In this document: positions 29,381 through 41,626 of the stretch, in pieces
Layout of the letters: every line of letters begins with the position of its first letter
Position numbering within the stretch: the stretch's first letter is position 1
Source: Hyaloraphidium curvatum
Lineage: Eukaryota > Monoblepharomycota > Hyaloraphidiomycetes > Hyaloraphidiales > Hyaloraphidiaceae
Assembly (NCBI GenBank): GCA_025558095.1
Contig: JAIVFI010000010.1
Coordinates: forward strand, 1 to 64,000
Length of the DNA: 64,000 nucleotides
Direction: 5' to 3'
Translations under genes and position numbers: made by a program
Notes under the pieces: generated by a model
Databases searched by the model: none
The model's input: the letters and a program-made list of their open reading frames with translations, nothing else
What the model was told of the DNA's origin: nothing

Positions 29381-31981
29381 TCACCAGTAGAGGGCAACGT
29401 CGATCATGGAGTGCACCGACTGGCCCTGGGTGCCGGGAAGGAGGCCGCTCTGGCCCGCGCCGTGGATGCCGTCCTTGGGGTTCTCGGTGTACGCGGTGTA
29501 GCCGACTGGAGGGGCAGATGGGGGCAGGGCGGGGAAACCCGAGGTCAAAGATCGGACCTGGGACGGCAAACGAGTCCAGCCCCACGGATGGAAGACAGGT
29601 TCTTGTTGGAGACGGCAGGGAGCCGCGTGAGCGGGTTGGTGCCGCTCTCGGGAGAGCGAACGAGAGTGAAGTTCTCGGAGCGCTCGGGACCGTCGACCTT
29701 GCCGCCGGCGAGGACGAAGCGACCGTCCCTGCAAACACAGTTAAGTCCCGATTCTCGGGCCAGCAGCGCAACGGCGTACCAGTTGACGGTCGCGCCGGTC
29801 TGGGGGTCCACGACGAGGTCAAAGAAGCCGGCGGTGTCGTACACGCCGATGGCCTGCTTCTTGAGGAACTGCGATCCACCGACGGCTTGGGCTTCCGGGG
29901 AGTCCTCGTCCGGAAGAGACGCCAAATACGCTGGAATAAGATCGCGTGGTAAGGACCAATGATCGTGCGAGGCCCAGAGCGGCGAAGCACGCACCGGTGT
30001 CCACGGAGCCGAAGACGTCGTAGGCCCTGAGCGCGATTACGGTTCAGAGACGAACGAGACGAACCTCGTTCCCAACTCACTGGCCGTGGTCGGCAGTCAC
30101 CATTATAAGGGTGTCGCCGTTCTTGGCGTAGTCCTTGACGTACTTGATCGCGCGGTCCATCTCGAGCAGGTCGGCCAGACCACGCTGATAGTCCTGCGGG
30201 TGCATGGACTTGTCCACGCTTGCAGCTTCGGCCATGAGATACCAGCCGTCGGAGCAGCGCTTGTCCATGACCTCGATCTGGAGGGGGAGGGCCTCGTCTA
30301 AGCCGAAGTTGGAGCCGTTCCAACGAAGGGTTCCCTACCGCCTTGGCAACCATCAGCTCGAGACCTGCCTGCTGGTAGTTGGTCTGCGGGAGGCCAAACG
30401 GGCTGGAGTTGGTGCGGCCGAGGTTGTCGGTCAGGAGCACGCGGTCGATCCAGGTGTCGAGGTTGTTGAACGTGAAGATGCCGAGGAGCTTCTGGTTGGT
30501 GCTGACGCCCTGCAGCTCGGGGGTCGTGGTGACGAGCTTGTAGCCCTTGGCCTGGTACTCCTGGTACATGTCGCGCCCCTTGAGAGGCTTGCAAGTCGAG
30601 GAGGCTGCGGCGGCATCAGCGTGTACCGCACGGCGACACGGGCTCCGATCCTCACTGTTGCAGAAGAACTCGCCGCCGCCGCCCAAGATGACGTCGGCTT
30701 GAACTGGCGGAGGAACCCAGTCCTTGAAGGTCTGCTCGAGGTTCTGCGCCGTGATCACGGCCTTGTCGCTGCGGCGGCGAGTGTGCGCCCAAACGGCCGC
30801 GGGGGTCGCGTCCTGGATCTCGGCGGTGGTCACGACGCCAATGCACGTGTTGGGGCGCTGAGCGGGTAGCGTTCAGAGAGTGCGGTCGCGGCAGACGAGA
30901 CGTAGGCGGCCGCTCACCACGCGACGGAGGTACTCGGCGAGCGTCTCGACCTTGGGGTCGTCGAGGGTGTCGGGACTGGTGTCTGCGTTGACGTTCAAAG
31001 TGTTGACAAAGCCCTTGTGGCCGCAGTTGTACGAAGCAGCCGAGTTGGCCGAGTCCGTAAGCATCGAGTCCATGCCGTTGGTCATGACCTTGCCCATGGT
31101 CATGTCCTTCTCGAGGTTCAGGAGGTTCTGGAAGTGTTTGCCATACCACGTCGGCCTGTCAGACGGAGGGAGCCACGTCAGCGACGAAATCCGGCGCGAG
31201 AGCACCAACTGCTCACTCCGAGATGGCGCGGGCGGCGGTGATCATGGCCGGGCTCATGCCGTCGCCGATGAAGAAGGCGACCTTCTTGGCGAGCCGGCCC
31301 TGGTTGGCGAACGACCTGACGTTCCACCTGCCGAAGACGACCTGCGGAGTCGACAAATCGCGCCGGCCGCCGGTGAAGACGCCGGGGATTTCGCAGCGGT
31401 AGGCGAAGCTGCCCGTCGAGTCGAACTTGTTCGAGCGCCAGACGTAAGACGACACGCCGACGGGGGTCTTTAGGTTGGCGAACGAGGCGTTCATGTCCTG
31501 GACGGAAAGGGTGTTAGTCGCTGCTGTCAAATTGCGCGCAACAGGAGACCGCGGCACCTTGAAGTAGGTGTAGTTCCAGGTGTCCGCGACGGCGGGCCAG
31601 CTCTTGCCGAAGTACGCCGGCAGGTCCTGGCCCTCGACCTGGCATTTGAGGCCGGACAACGAGGGCGATCCGCAAACGCCGGAAGAGTTGGTAGCGCACT
31701 CGTTGTGCAGCTCCACGCGAATGTCAAAGTACTGGCCCTTGAGGAACTCGGCGCCATCCGGAGGGACGATGGACAGGAAGCCGTAACGAGGAGCCGCGCG
31801 GTAGCGGTTGAACTGGCCGGGCAGGGGCTGTCAAGTGGAACGTGTCAGTTGAAGTAACCCAGCGACGGAGGTAAGAGCTCGCCTGCGAGGGACCGTCGTA
31901 GACCTTCTTCTGCGCCTCGACGGGGCTGCACGCCAGGCAAAGCGCCGCCACTGCGGCGAAGCTGATCGCCTTGATCATCAT
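29381..31981 (-). CDS. Secreted alkaline phosphatase (PhoA-type)
   Basis: Multi-exon gene. Start MMIKAISFAAVAALCLACSP, a signal peptide cut near VEAQ. A lineage-specific front region (DGAEFLKGQYFDIRVELHNE, two Cys pairs) precedes the catalytic core. Core motifs: VAFFIGDGMSPAMITAARAI (metal-binding Asp), TDSANSAASYNCGHKG (nucleophile Ser in DSANS), GVVTTAEIQDATPAAVWAHT, DVILGGGGEFF, NNLDTWIDRVLLTDNLG, FGLDEALPLQ, MVTADHGQAYDVFG (metal-binding D and H) and a final PGTQGQSVHSMIDVALYW with the third His. These are the landmarks of the alkaline phosphatase superfamily PhoA branch. It should release phosphate outside the cell. About seven introns; the coordinates give the full span, exon edges approximate. 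Confidence 0.85.
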
Positions 31982-32890
31982 CGCGGCCTCCTGGACGTGT
32001 CAAGGGCTGGAGCGAGGCAACAGAGTGAGTCTTCCATCCTCGGTAGAGCCCCTCATGGCCACGACACCGCGCGATGGCCGCGGCGGATTCTTCGATGAGG
32101 CCGAAAACGTCCCCATCCTGACGCGGAACCGTAGCGCGTCTCCCTAGCCTGTCCGCGCCGCCGGTCCCGTCTGCCTTCGAGAGACGTGTTCCCGCACACG
32201 TCTCCGCTGCTCACCTCAGTTCCAGAATCCGATGTGCCGGCGATGGCGTCCGTCGGACCTTCGCGCCCGTTCCGTGCCTTAATGCGGCTCAAAGCGGATA
32301 AAGATTTGGAGACCTTTCCAGCCCGCGTGGCGGCGGTGCCCCGTCCACGCGCTCAACGACCCGCACCCGTTTCTCTCTCTGCGCGCCGCTAGGAATGAAG
32401 CATCCGCGGAGGATTGCCCGGAAATTCAACGGCGCCTCAGGAGAACGCGCGCTGAGCATCGCTGTCGAATCGCGTGCAAGTCGACAGTTCTCATGCCGTC
32501 CGCGGCCGAGCGCGGGTGCCACACGGCCACAAAGCCAAAGGCTGGTTGGCGAAGGGTTCGAACAGCGCAGTCGGTCTTGAAGACCATGAGGTACAGTCTG
32601 AGGCCAGTCTCGAAGGATCGAACGGCCCGACTCGACAGTCGCCGCAGCGGTGTTCGGCGCGCGGGAGATGAACCCTCGCTGCCACGGCCGACGCGACGAT
32701 CGTTGCGGGAGGCTCGGGCCGTTGCCCAGAATAGAAGAGTTCCATCAGTCCGCAGCGCAGGTTGCCCCGGAGACGGCCGGTCCGAGTCCCTTTGCGACGC
32801 GCGACGCCTTGCTTTGTTTACTCGCGTCGGGGCCACTCGGGCCGCCGTGGGGCCCTCCCGTGCCACTCCTCCCTCCCGCCGCGCGTCTGA
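31982..32890. other. Divergent intergenic region
   Basis: 909 bases between the start codons of the alkaline phosphatase (minus) and mitochondrial EF-G2 (plus) genes. Frames here give Arg-rich noise. I see no repeat, RNA gene or element and assume it holds the two promoters. Confidence 0.45.
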
Positions 32891-35800
32891 ATGACCGCAT
32901 TGTCGGTTGCCGCGCGGAGGGTGGCTCTCCGTGGCCCGGCGGGGCCCCGATGCCTCGACACGGGGCGGGCGCCACTTCGGGGACTTTCTCGTTCTTCTTC
33001 GGCGCCGCGGGACAGGCGGACTTCGCCATCTCCTCCGTCCGCTCCTTATGTTCTTGAAACAGTTGGAAGGATATTGGCTGGAACCCGGCCTGCCCCGGCC
33101 AACGCCGTCCGCGGCTACGCCTCGCACGCACCGCATCCGAAACCCCCCTCCACGGTCCCGCCGTACATGATCAGGAACCTCGGGATCATCGCCCACATTG
33201 ATGCCGGCAAGACGACTACCACGGAGCGCGTGCTGTTTTACGCCGGGTACACGAACAAGATGGGTGAGGTGGACGACGGTACGACCGTCACGGACTTTCT
33301 GGAGGAGGAGAGGAGGAGAGGCATCACGATTCGGAGTGCGGTGGTGCCTCTTGGGTGGAAGGTTGGAGGTGGGCCACCCTGGAATCGCCCACGGCTGGTC
33401 AACTGCTCACCATTGCATCCTGATACGTCGTCTGCCTCGCCGGCACGACCTGGAATCTACTTCCCGCGGTCATGAACAGCAAAATCCTATCTCATCAACC
33501 TTATCGACACCCCTGGCCACGCGGACTTTACTTTCGAGGTGGAGCGGAGCCTCCGTGTTCTCGACGGGGCGGTCGTGATCCTCGATGGCGTCGCCGGCGT
33601 CGAGGCCCAAACGGAGGGCGTTTGGCGCCAAGCGGACTGGAGTTGGAGCGGGACCGGCTACGCTGTTGCCCCTTCCCCGGCCTCTTCCGCTTCCGAGGGT
33701 GGCGGAAGCGCCCAGGCACCTGGCTCGGAAGAGGATCAGCGGGTCCTCGTCATGCCGCGGCTGGTCTACGTCAACAAAATGGACCGGATCGGATCGTCTT
33801 TCCAGAAATGCCTCTCGGAACTGGAGCGGAAGCTGGCCCCCCTGACCCCGCGACCGGGCTACCTCACCGCCCCCTCGGCGGTGCCCACCTCGGACCCCAA
33901 CCAGGGCCTCGCGGTCGGCACCAACCGGACATTCCTCCCCATCCAATGGCCCATCGTCAGCTCCGCCGGCATGGGGATGGCGGGCAACGGTTTCGTCGGA
34001 GTGGTCGACCTCGTGCGTTGGGAGGCGCTCACCTGGCCGACAAAGGACGGCAGCCTGGTCCAGCGAGACCGGATCACGGGACCCGAGACGCTGGCGATGC
34101 TGCCCGAGGAAGAACAGCAGGCGGTTTACGACCGGGCGGTCGGCGCGAGGGAATCGCTGGTGGATTCGCTCGCTTCGCTGGACGATGGCTTCGTGGAAGC
34201 CTTCCTCGCCCCGGGCGTCGACGGGGACCCCTCCAAACTGCCTCCCGCGGACATTGTCGCGAGCCTGCGGAAGCTCACACGCGCGGGCCGCGCGGTGCCC
34301 GTCCTCTGCGGGAGCTCGGCGCACTGCATGGGTGTGCAGCCCGTGCTCGACGCCGTCTGCGAGCTGCTTCCCGGACCCGTAGCGGATCCGCCGCCTTCCG
34401 AGGCCGGCAAGCCGTACCGCGCCCCAAAGTGGGACCCCAACAATGTGCAACTTTCCGCGCTGGCGTTCAAGGTGGTCCACTCCCCCGCTCACGGCGGCCC
34501 GCTCACGTTCGTCAGGGTCTACCGCGGCTGGCTCCCTCCCAAGCACCCCGTTTACAACCTCACCCGGCGCGTTGTCGAGAAACCGACCAAGGTGATGCAG
34601 GTCTACGCGGACGACTACGAGGAGGTGCCGCAGGGTCTGGACGGGGGCAAGATCGGCGTGCTCGTGGGGATGAAGGCCACGGGGACGGGGGACGTACTAC
34701 TCCTCCCCGTTCCTCACGGCCTCGGCAACCCGACGGCGGCAGGAGGGGGGAAGAAGAAGGCGCGTAAGGAGCAACCCGCCGCCCCACAGGCACACGGCGT
34801 GCCGACGATCCCGGTGCCCCCGCCCGTGTTCTTCACCTCGGCCGAAGCGGGGTCGGGCACGAACCAGGACGTCCTCCTGAACGCGCTGTCTATCCTCGCC
34901 AAGGAGGATCCGTCGTTGCGATACCGCGCGGACGAGGAGTCGGGGCAGCTGCTGGTCATGGGCATGGGCGAGCTGCACCTCGAGATTGTCGGCAACAGGT
35001 TGGGCAAGGAGTTCGGGGCCAAGGTGGCGTTTGGCAAGGTCCGGGTGGCGTACAGGGAGCGGCTCGACGCGGTCGAAGGCACGGTGAGGAAGGAGCTGCT
35101 CTGGGACAAGGAGATCTTTGGAAAGAAGCAGAAGGTGGGGGTGGTGGTTGAGATTTCCTCTACCTTGGGCCACGAGGAGCACGAGGACGGGGAATCGGCC
35201 AGCGACACCCATAGTGTTGCCGCACCGGCCTCCACGGCGGGGTCTGCAACAGCTGCGGCGCCTTCCGGCGCGGAATCGCCTCCCGCGGAAGACCCCGACA
35301 ACCCGTTCTCGTCGCCGACTCCGGACGAGGACAACAACGCCGTTATTGTGCCCTCGTTCCCCTTCACGCACGACGGCGGCATTCCGCTCCCGCCTGCGGA
35401 CCCCGATTGGGAACCCTCCCTTCCCTCGAGCTACGCCGACATATCCGAGTACCTCCTGGCCCTGCAGACGGGCGTTCAACAGGCTCTCCTCCGCGGGCCC
35501 GTGATCGCGGCGCCCCTCCGCTCCGTACGCGCTCGCGTGGTCTCGGCCACGCTGTACAACCCAGAGTGGTCGACTCCCTCAGCCTTGCGCGTGGCGGCGA
35601 GGCAGTGCGTCGCCGAGGCCGTGAGGGAGATCGGCACCCATATCCTCGAGCCCGTGGCGCTGGTTTCGGTCACCTGCCCCGAAGACTGCCTGGGCGTGGT
35701 CACGCGGGACCTGACCGCGCCCTCGGGCCGGCGCGGGCGGATCCTCGGGATGGCGCAGGTCGGGGACGACACGATGGTGACGGCAAAGTGCCCCGTGGCG

Positions 35801-35941
35801 ACCATGGGTTCGTACTCGAACGTGCTGCGGGGGCTGACGGCGGGCAAAGGCCGGTTCGGGATGCGGGTCACCGGCTTCGAGAGGGTCCTGGGCGGGGAGG
35901 ACAAGGAGATGGAGATCGTGCGGGAGATCAGGGGCTACTGA
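32891..35941 (+). CDS. MEF2: Mitochondrial elongation factor G2 (ribosome-releasing factor 2)
   Basis: Starts [20 protein letters not shown], an Arg-rich presequence, before the GTPase domain. G motifs: G1 [20 protein letters not shown]2 [10 protein letters not shown]3 [21 protein letters not shown]4 [12 protein letters not shown]. An intron of about 110 bases (about 33369-33479, GTGGGCC to GAACAG) sits between G2 and G3; splicing gives [17 protein letters not shown]. Downstream domains include [34 protein letters not shown] and the C-terminal [20 protein letters not shown]. The eukaryotic EF-G2 branch is suggested by the insertion-rich architecture and domain IV split by a long acidic Ala/Pro insert (about [13 protein letters not shown] to NAVIVPS). 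It recycles mitochondrial ribosomes with RRF. A Ser/Gly-rich insert before G4 may be another unrecognised intron. Confidence 0.85.
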
Positions 35942-36224
35942 TGGCCGCGGCCACGCGGCGCGACGGTCGTCCATAGAAGAACATGGTTTCGAAGATTTTG
36001 AGCGGTTGACGACCCTGGTCGCCAAGAGATTCGAGAGCTCGATGTTGTTGGCCTAGCTGAGCGCGCTTGCTAAGCCTGTGGCTTGGTTCCGCAAGCTTTA
36101 TAGGCCGGCACAAATAGGCCCGGCGACAGAGTCCAGTCACCAACTTCCGCTCCATTCCACACCGCTGTCCGGCCTCGCCGGGCCTTCGAATCGAGTTTCA
36201 AACGCTCTCCACTCCTCTCTCGAC

Positions 36225-36608
36225 ATGAGCTCCATGCTCCGCACTCCGTTCCGCTTTCTTTTGGGGGGCACGATTGGCGCGGGCCTCGGAGCGGCCTACA
36301 CCGCCTATTCGTCCCTGACGTGGGTGGTGCGCGAGGTCAAGGACCTGGAGGTGCGGGTCTCCGAGGCGGAGGGCCGCATCGAGCGCCTGGAGGAGCGCGT
36401 GGACTCCAACGAGCTCAAGAGCTCGATCCGCATGGACGTCATGGAGCAGAAGATGGAGGAGTACCGCGCGCAGCTGCTGGCCGAGATGGAGATGATGAAG
36501 CGCGAGATCCGCGGGGGCCGGAAGCAGGAGCTTGCCGTGCCGCTGCACGAGCAGGTCCGACGCGAGGGCAAGCGGCCGCTTACCCCGCCGCCCGAGCCGC
36601 GGGAGTGA
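36225..36608 (+). CDS. Small membrane-anchored coiled-coil protein
   Basis: 127 residues from ATG 36225: MSSMLRTPFRFLLGGTIGAG. One Gly/Ala-rich hydrophobic segment (FLLGGTIGAGLGAAYTAYSS) lies close to the N-terminus, preceded by Arg, then a heptad-patterned region WVVREVKDLEVRVSEAEGRI to MEMMKREIRGG, and a Pro-rich tail LTPPPEPRE. The layout fits a mitochondrial inner- or outer-membrane protein with its coiled coil in the soluble phase, but no family is recognised. It follows MEF2 by 284 bases on the same strand, with a TTTATA stretch near 36096 about 130 bases upstream of the start. Confidence 0.6.
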   Translation: MSSMLRTPFRFLLGGTIGAGLGAAYTAYSSLTWVVREVKDLEVRVSEAEGRIERLEERVDSNELKSSIRMDVMEQKMEEYRAQLLAEMEMMKREIRGGRKQELAVPLHEQVRREGKRPLTPPPEPRE

Positions 36609-36831
36609 CCGGCGCCGAAGTGACAAACGGACCCGAACGGACCAACGGACTTGGCTTCGGGCAGGTTTGGACAGCCGCCCGGCCCCTCGGATTCTGCTGG
36701 ACTTGGGTCCGGCAGCGGAGTCTCTCGGCATGGTTGTCTTCTGTCGCGTGGAAGCTGGGAAGCGCAACGCTATGTTTTCGTTCTGCTGCTCATAGAATGC
36801 TCTGCCTCAACGCCTTCGCCAACGGTTCCGG

Positions 36832-38026
36832 CTACTTGTACGCGGTCGCTGCAGCAAACTGCTCGAGAAAGTCGTCCGCCTTGATTCGCGCCAGCATCTT
36901 GGCCTCCTCGTCCCTGATCTGTGATGCAAATGGCCTGTATGAGCACCGCGTGGTGGACACGACGGGATAGAGCTCGCCTTCAGGGCCTCGTCATAGACCT
37001 TGTCCGCGATCTCGCGCGGGATCACCGTGATGCCGTTCTCGTCCCCGTGGAGCAAGTCGCCGGTCCTGACCTCCATTCCTTATATGGTACGGTCAATGAT
37101 GTGTCCCACTCAGGGCAGCAAGAGCGGTTACCATTGATGTTGACGATGGCACCGACGTCTGAGGTGAGAGGGCCACGGGGATCAACTGATCTTCCCCAAC
37201 TGGACCCCGGCTCCCCCACCGTAAATGATGGGCCTCCCGTGCGCAACCACGAGGCCCCTCCCAAAGTAGTGCAGCCCCCCCAGCGCCTTGACCTCGTGGA
37301 TGTCCCTCAGGCCCCCGTCCGTCACGAGCCCCACCGCCCCGCAGCGCTTCATGGTGGTCGCCATGATCTCCCCCGCATGGCAGCTCACGTCCAGCTTGAG
37401 TCTGTCGCCGTCGTCGCCCACCACGACGACGACGGGCACGCCGTCGGGGGAGAGGGAGTGGAGCTGGTGCACGGCGGCGTAGAGCTTCGGCCGGTCCTCG
37501 GGGCCCATCCGGTTCTCGGTGGTGCTGTCACCGCGGACGGTGACGGCGTAGCCAACCTGAAAAATGGGGGAGAAGAGTAGTCAGACGCGGTCAAGGCGTG
37601 CGGAGGTGTTCCAGGCTGCGTCCTGGCCACAACGCGTCGCGGTTCCCGGCAAATCGCGCTTCCGGCCCTCGCAAACGACCATGGCCCACTTTCTTTCCGC
37701 GATTCCGGCGCCGAAACGTGTCCCTGCGGCCCGACGGGCCGCGAACGGCAGTGTCTCCCAACGCACCATCGATCCCATCCCCGGAATCAGGCAGTTGACC
37801 CCCGTCCCGCAGTACCCGGCTACCCTCGGCCTGATTTTGAACGGCTCAATCGCGTTGGCCTCGATTCGGAGTCAGTCGGGGGCAATGCGGAGGGGTGGAG
37901 GGCACGGGTGCTCACTATGGTCGGGGAGTCGATGGAGGCCAGCTTGTCGAGCTCGGCCTTGGGGAGGGGCTTGAAGTCCGGGGGAAGGAGGGAGGAAAGG
38001 TTGATGAGGGAGCCCGGAGTGGACAT
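36832..38026 (-). CDS. RraA-like / HMG (CHA) aldolase-family protein
   Basis: Six exons. Exon 1 (37916-38026): MSTPGSLINLSSLLPPDFKP to ASIDSPTI. Exon 2 (37767-37859): ANAIEPFKIRPRVAGYCGTG then IPGMGSM. Exon 3 from 37556: VGYAVTVRGDSTTENRMGPE, then GEIMATTMKRCGAVGLVTDG and GLRDIHEVKALGG. Exon 4: DVGAIVNIN. Exon 5: GMEVRTGDLLHGDENGITVI then PREIADKVYDEALK. Exon 6 ends FLEQFAAATAYK. The G-x-x-x-D-G-x-x-R-D box and the G-D-x-x-x-x-D-x-x-G-x-x-x-x-P box are those of the RraA / 4-hydroxy-4-methyl-2-oxoglutarate aldolase family, where they bind Mg and a keto-acid. In fungi such proteins are usually of unknown substrate. Spliced exon lengths and phases agree at every junction I checked. Confidence 0.8.
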
Positions 38027-38496
38027 CGTGGATTCCGTGGGTGGAGGTGGGAGGTCCGAGCAGCTGCTTGGACAGTACGCGCGACGCGTCCGGGTCGGGC
38101 CTCCTCATCGAAGGCTCCTCATGCGGGCGTCACCTTCAAATCAAAGCATGGAAGTTGTTGCTTTTCATTCATGGCTACAAACTTGATGGATGAAGACGTC
38201 AAGAAGATTTGGTGAGCGGTGCCACCGCGACCGATTGTCCGAATGTATACACGTTCGACGCAGGAATTGAACGGTGACGGGGCCGCAAAAACAAAGCCCA
38301 CTTCGATGACTGGAGCTTTGCGATCTAATTTGATAGTCGCCCATTTCCATACGCAGCCTTTTAGAATCCTGATATGGAGACGTGGGCATCAATTCGCGAT
38401 GGTGGAAGCAAGCCTACAGAAGAAAGTCATCCGAATCCTCGATGCACGGGTCAAAGTATGGCAGATTCTATTCGTACAGAGTTCCATTCCTTTTGT
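38027..38496. other. Intergenic region
   Basis: 470 bases between the 5' end of the RraA-like gene and the 3' end of the acyl-CoA synthetase gene, both on the minus strand. It is AT-richer than its surroundings and has no credible ORF. It presumably holds the RraA-like promoter. Confidence 0.45.
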
Positions 38497-41230
38497 TCAT
38501 GCGGTGTACCCGAATTCCTTTTCGAAGTCCTTCAGCACGTCCGCGTCCTCAACTGCAGGAAAGGACGGGTCAGAGACGTTCGGCGCCCAACACAACAATG
38601 TCACCCACTCGTCGCGGGCATGTCGTACTTGGCATTGTTGACGATCGACCGGATGGTCTTCCGGAGGACTAGAAACGAAAGGATCAGTCCGCGTGCCAAC
38701 TCGTCCCCGAGCCGACCACCCACTCTTCCCGCTCCGCGTCTTGGGCAGCTTCGCCATCACGTGCACCGAATCGAAGCACGCGAACGCGCCGATCTGCGCA
38801 CGGATCGTGCGCACCAGCTCCTTGGTGATCTGCTCGTTGGACACGTCCGACCCGGCCTTGAGCACGACGAAGCCCAGCGGCTTCTCGCCCTTGAGCTTGT
38901 CCGCGACACCGATGACGCAGCACTCGGCCACGTCGGGGTGCTCGCTGACGATCTCCTCCATCTGGCCAGTGCTCAGGCGGTGGCCGGCGACATTGATGAT
39001 GTCGTCCGTGCGGCCCATGACCATGAGGTATCCGTTCTTGTCGAACAGGCCGGCATCCGTGGTGTCATCTGAAGCACGAGTCAGCCGGGCCGGCGCAGCG
39101 TGTGACGGCGGCTACACCCACAGAACCCATCGAACCGCTTCAGGTAGCTCTTCTGGTAGCCCGCCGGGTTCTTCCACAGCGTCCTGAACACCCCGGGCGG
39201 CAGCGGCAGCCGCACCACGATGCCGCCCATCTCCTCGGCGGCGCACTCGCTGTACTCGAGCTTCTGCCCGTGGGTCACGTCCAGCGACTCGTGCTCGTCG
39301 ACCTTGGGGTCGATCACGCGGATGTCGAAGCCGGGCATGGGCAGGCCGGCGGAGCCGATCTTGACCTGCGGGATGGGCTGGGGCTCGTGGCCCGCTGGGG
39401 TGATGTCGGAGAGGAGGTCGCCGTAGGTCTTCTCGAGGCCGAGGCAGACGCCGGCGATGGGCCAGCCTGGACGGGAGGCGTTAGATCAAAAAGCGCGGCA
39501 AGTCTGGCCAACTACGAACCAGTCTCGGTCTGCCACCAGTTGTCGATGACGGGCACACCGAGCAGCTGCGCAAAGTGGTTCGCCGTGTCCGTGTCGCAGC
39601 GCTCGCCGGCAACGAACATGACCTTGAGCGAGGAAATGTCGTGCTGGCGGAGGTAGTGCCCGTGCGGGTCCTCGCGGTTGACGGCGCGGAGCGCCGTCGG
39701 GGCCGTGAACAGGATCGAGGCCTTGTGCTCCTCTACGATGCGCCAGAAGGCGCCCGGGTTGGGCGTCACGGGCTTGCCCTCGTAGATAATGCTGGTGCAG
39801 CCGTTGAGCAGGGGGGCGTAGCAGATGAAGGTGTGGCCGACGACCCAGCCGAGGTCAGAGGCGGCGAGGACGACCTCGCCGGGAGCGGCGCCCATGAAGT
39901 GCTTCATGGCCCACTTGAGGGCCACGGCGTGGCCGCCGTTCTCGCGGACGATGCCCTTGGGCACGCCCTGTGGGATGGCAAGGGATCCTTGATCAACGCC
40001 CGCCGAGCCGATCAGAGCCTCTTCAACCCACCGTGGTGCCGCTGGTGTAGAGCACGTACAGCGGGTCCTCGCTGTCCATCTCGGCGTACTTCCTGGGCTT
40101 GCGCTTCTCGGCCTTGACCCGCTTAACCTCGGCCTGCCAGTCGATCTCCTTCTTGGCGGGGTCCAGCACCGCGGGCACCTGGGCGCGCTGCAGGCAGATG
40201 ATCTTGGGGGGGTTCGCCTGGGCGTGGGCCGAGTGCTTGAAGGACTCGTGGACGAGCGGGAGGTACGGGATCACGCGCGAGGGCTCGATGCCGCAGGACT
40301 GAGGTGGTCGTCAGCATGGGTCGAGGCGTGATCCCAGTGATCGGAACTCACCGCGGTCAGGATCACTTTGGGCTGGCAGTCGTCGAGGCGCTTGGCGAGC
40401 TCCTTGGGCGCGAAACCGCCAAAGACGACCGAGTGGACGGCGCCGAGCTTGGCGCAGGCCAGCATGCCGACGACGGCGTCGACGACCATGGGCATGTAGA
40501 TGATGACGGTGTCGCCCTTGTTGACGCCGTGGTCCGCAAGGACGTGGGAGAAGTGGTCGACCATGGTGTTGAGCTCGGAGTAGGTGACGCGGCGGCGCGC
40601 GTTGGTGTAGGCCGAGTCCCAGATGAGGGCGACGCTATCGCCGCGCCCCTCGTCGACGTGGCGCTGCAGGCAGTTGTAGGCCGTGTTCATCTTGCCGCCC
40701 TTGAACCAGTGCCACTGCGGGGAGGCCGGGATCAGCAACGCCACACCATGCCGCCCGAGGACGCAGTCGAGTCATTCCGCGCCGCCAGGTCGCCATCGCG
40801 CCTCCCGCGACCGCAGGCAGGATTTTCCAATGGAATGAAAGAGACCCAACGCCATCCCCGACCCGAAACGCACCTCCTTGCCGCCGTCGGTGCCCTCGAA
40901 AATCTTGTCCGGGAACCTGAACCACTTGAGGTCCAGCGCGGCCTGGCCCCAGAATCCGGCCGGGTCCTCGAGCGACTGCTTGTGCACCGCGGCCTGCAGC
41001 GAGTCGTTGTGGCCGTGCGCGTCGGCGCCGGTCGCGAAGGAGCGGGCGGGGGCGGGGGCGGGCACCCGCTGGGAAAACGGGGCCGGAGCAGCAGATGCAG
41101 GCCGAGCAACCGTGCGGATGGCCGCGGCGCACGGAGCGACGCGGACGGCGGCGGGCGCCGCGGCGCGGACGGCGCGTGCGGCCGGCGCGAGGCGGGTGGC
41201 GCGCGCGGCGAGCTTCGACGGCGCGGGCAT
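38497..41230 (-). CDS. Acetyl/propionyl-CoA synthetase, ACSS3-like, mitochondrial
   Basis: Start MPAPSKLAARATRLAPAARA, an Ala/Arg presequence running to about RSFATGADAHG. The adenylate-forming core spans about seven exons: FWGQAALDLKWFRFPDKIFE, WFKGGKMNTAYNCLQRHVDE, GDTVIIYMPMVVDAVVGMLA, KLGAVHSVVFGGFAP, the P-loop LYVLYTSGTT joined by splicing to GVPKGIVRENGGHAVALKWA, SDLGWVVGHTFICYAPLL, VIDNWWQTETG, LMVMGRTDDIINVAGHRLST and the catalytic Lys in LPKTRSGK. The C-terminus TIEDADVLKDFEKEFGYTA is typical of propionyl-CoA synthetase / ACSS3 rather than the canonical Acs. It should activate propionate or another short acid in mitochondria. Downstream neighbours at 49.7-52.5 kb also handle CoA esters. 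Confidence 0.85.
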
Positions 41231-41626
41231 CGCGGCGGGGGGGCGCTAGGGGCTCCTGGGCTCCGCTTGGGGTGCTCGGAGTTTCCGCGTAACCACGCAG
41301 CTCGGGTTACAGCGGTGCTCGTCGGGTTCCGGCCGGTGAATAGTCAGACGGAGGGAACGCCCGGCTCTGCGTCATGGCCCACTCTCCGCGCGGGCCCCGC
41401 GTCCCCGCCGCATTACAAACACACAGGAAACGGGCGATTGGTGGCCGCAATCCAAACGATGTTGCCCGTCTGAGCTTGCTGACGGAGCTTCCTCGCCGAT
41501 TGGCGGGCAACAGGACCTGGATGGCTCGTTTCTCGCCCGCAGATATTCTGGAGAGTTTTCGCGAAACTCCGTTTCTCCTTGTCATAGCCCGTACACCATT
41601 CGCCGCAGCGTGCGGCACCCCGACGA
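41231..41626. other. Intergenic region
   Basis: 396 bases between the acyl-CoA synthetase start and the 3' end of the Zn2Cys6 gene. No gene seen. Confidence 0.45.

Noticed and set aside
32053-32890. Several overlapping ORFs on both strands between the phosphatase and EF-G2 genes
   Set aside because: All are Arg/Ala/Pro-rich, none has a domain, and they overlap each other on both strands.
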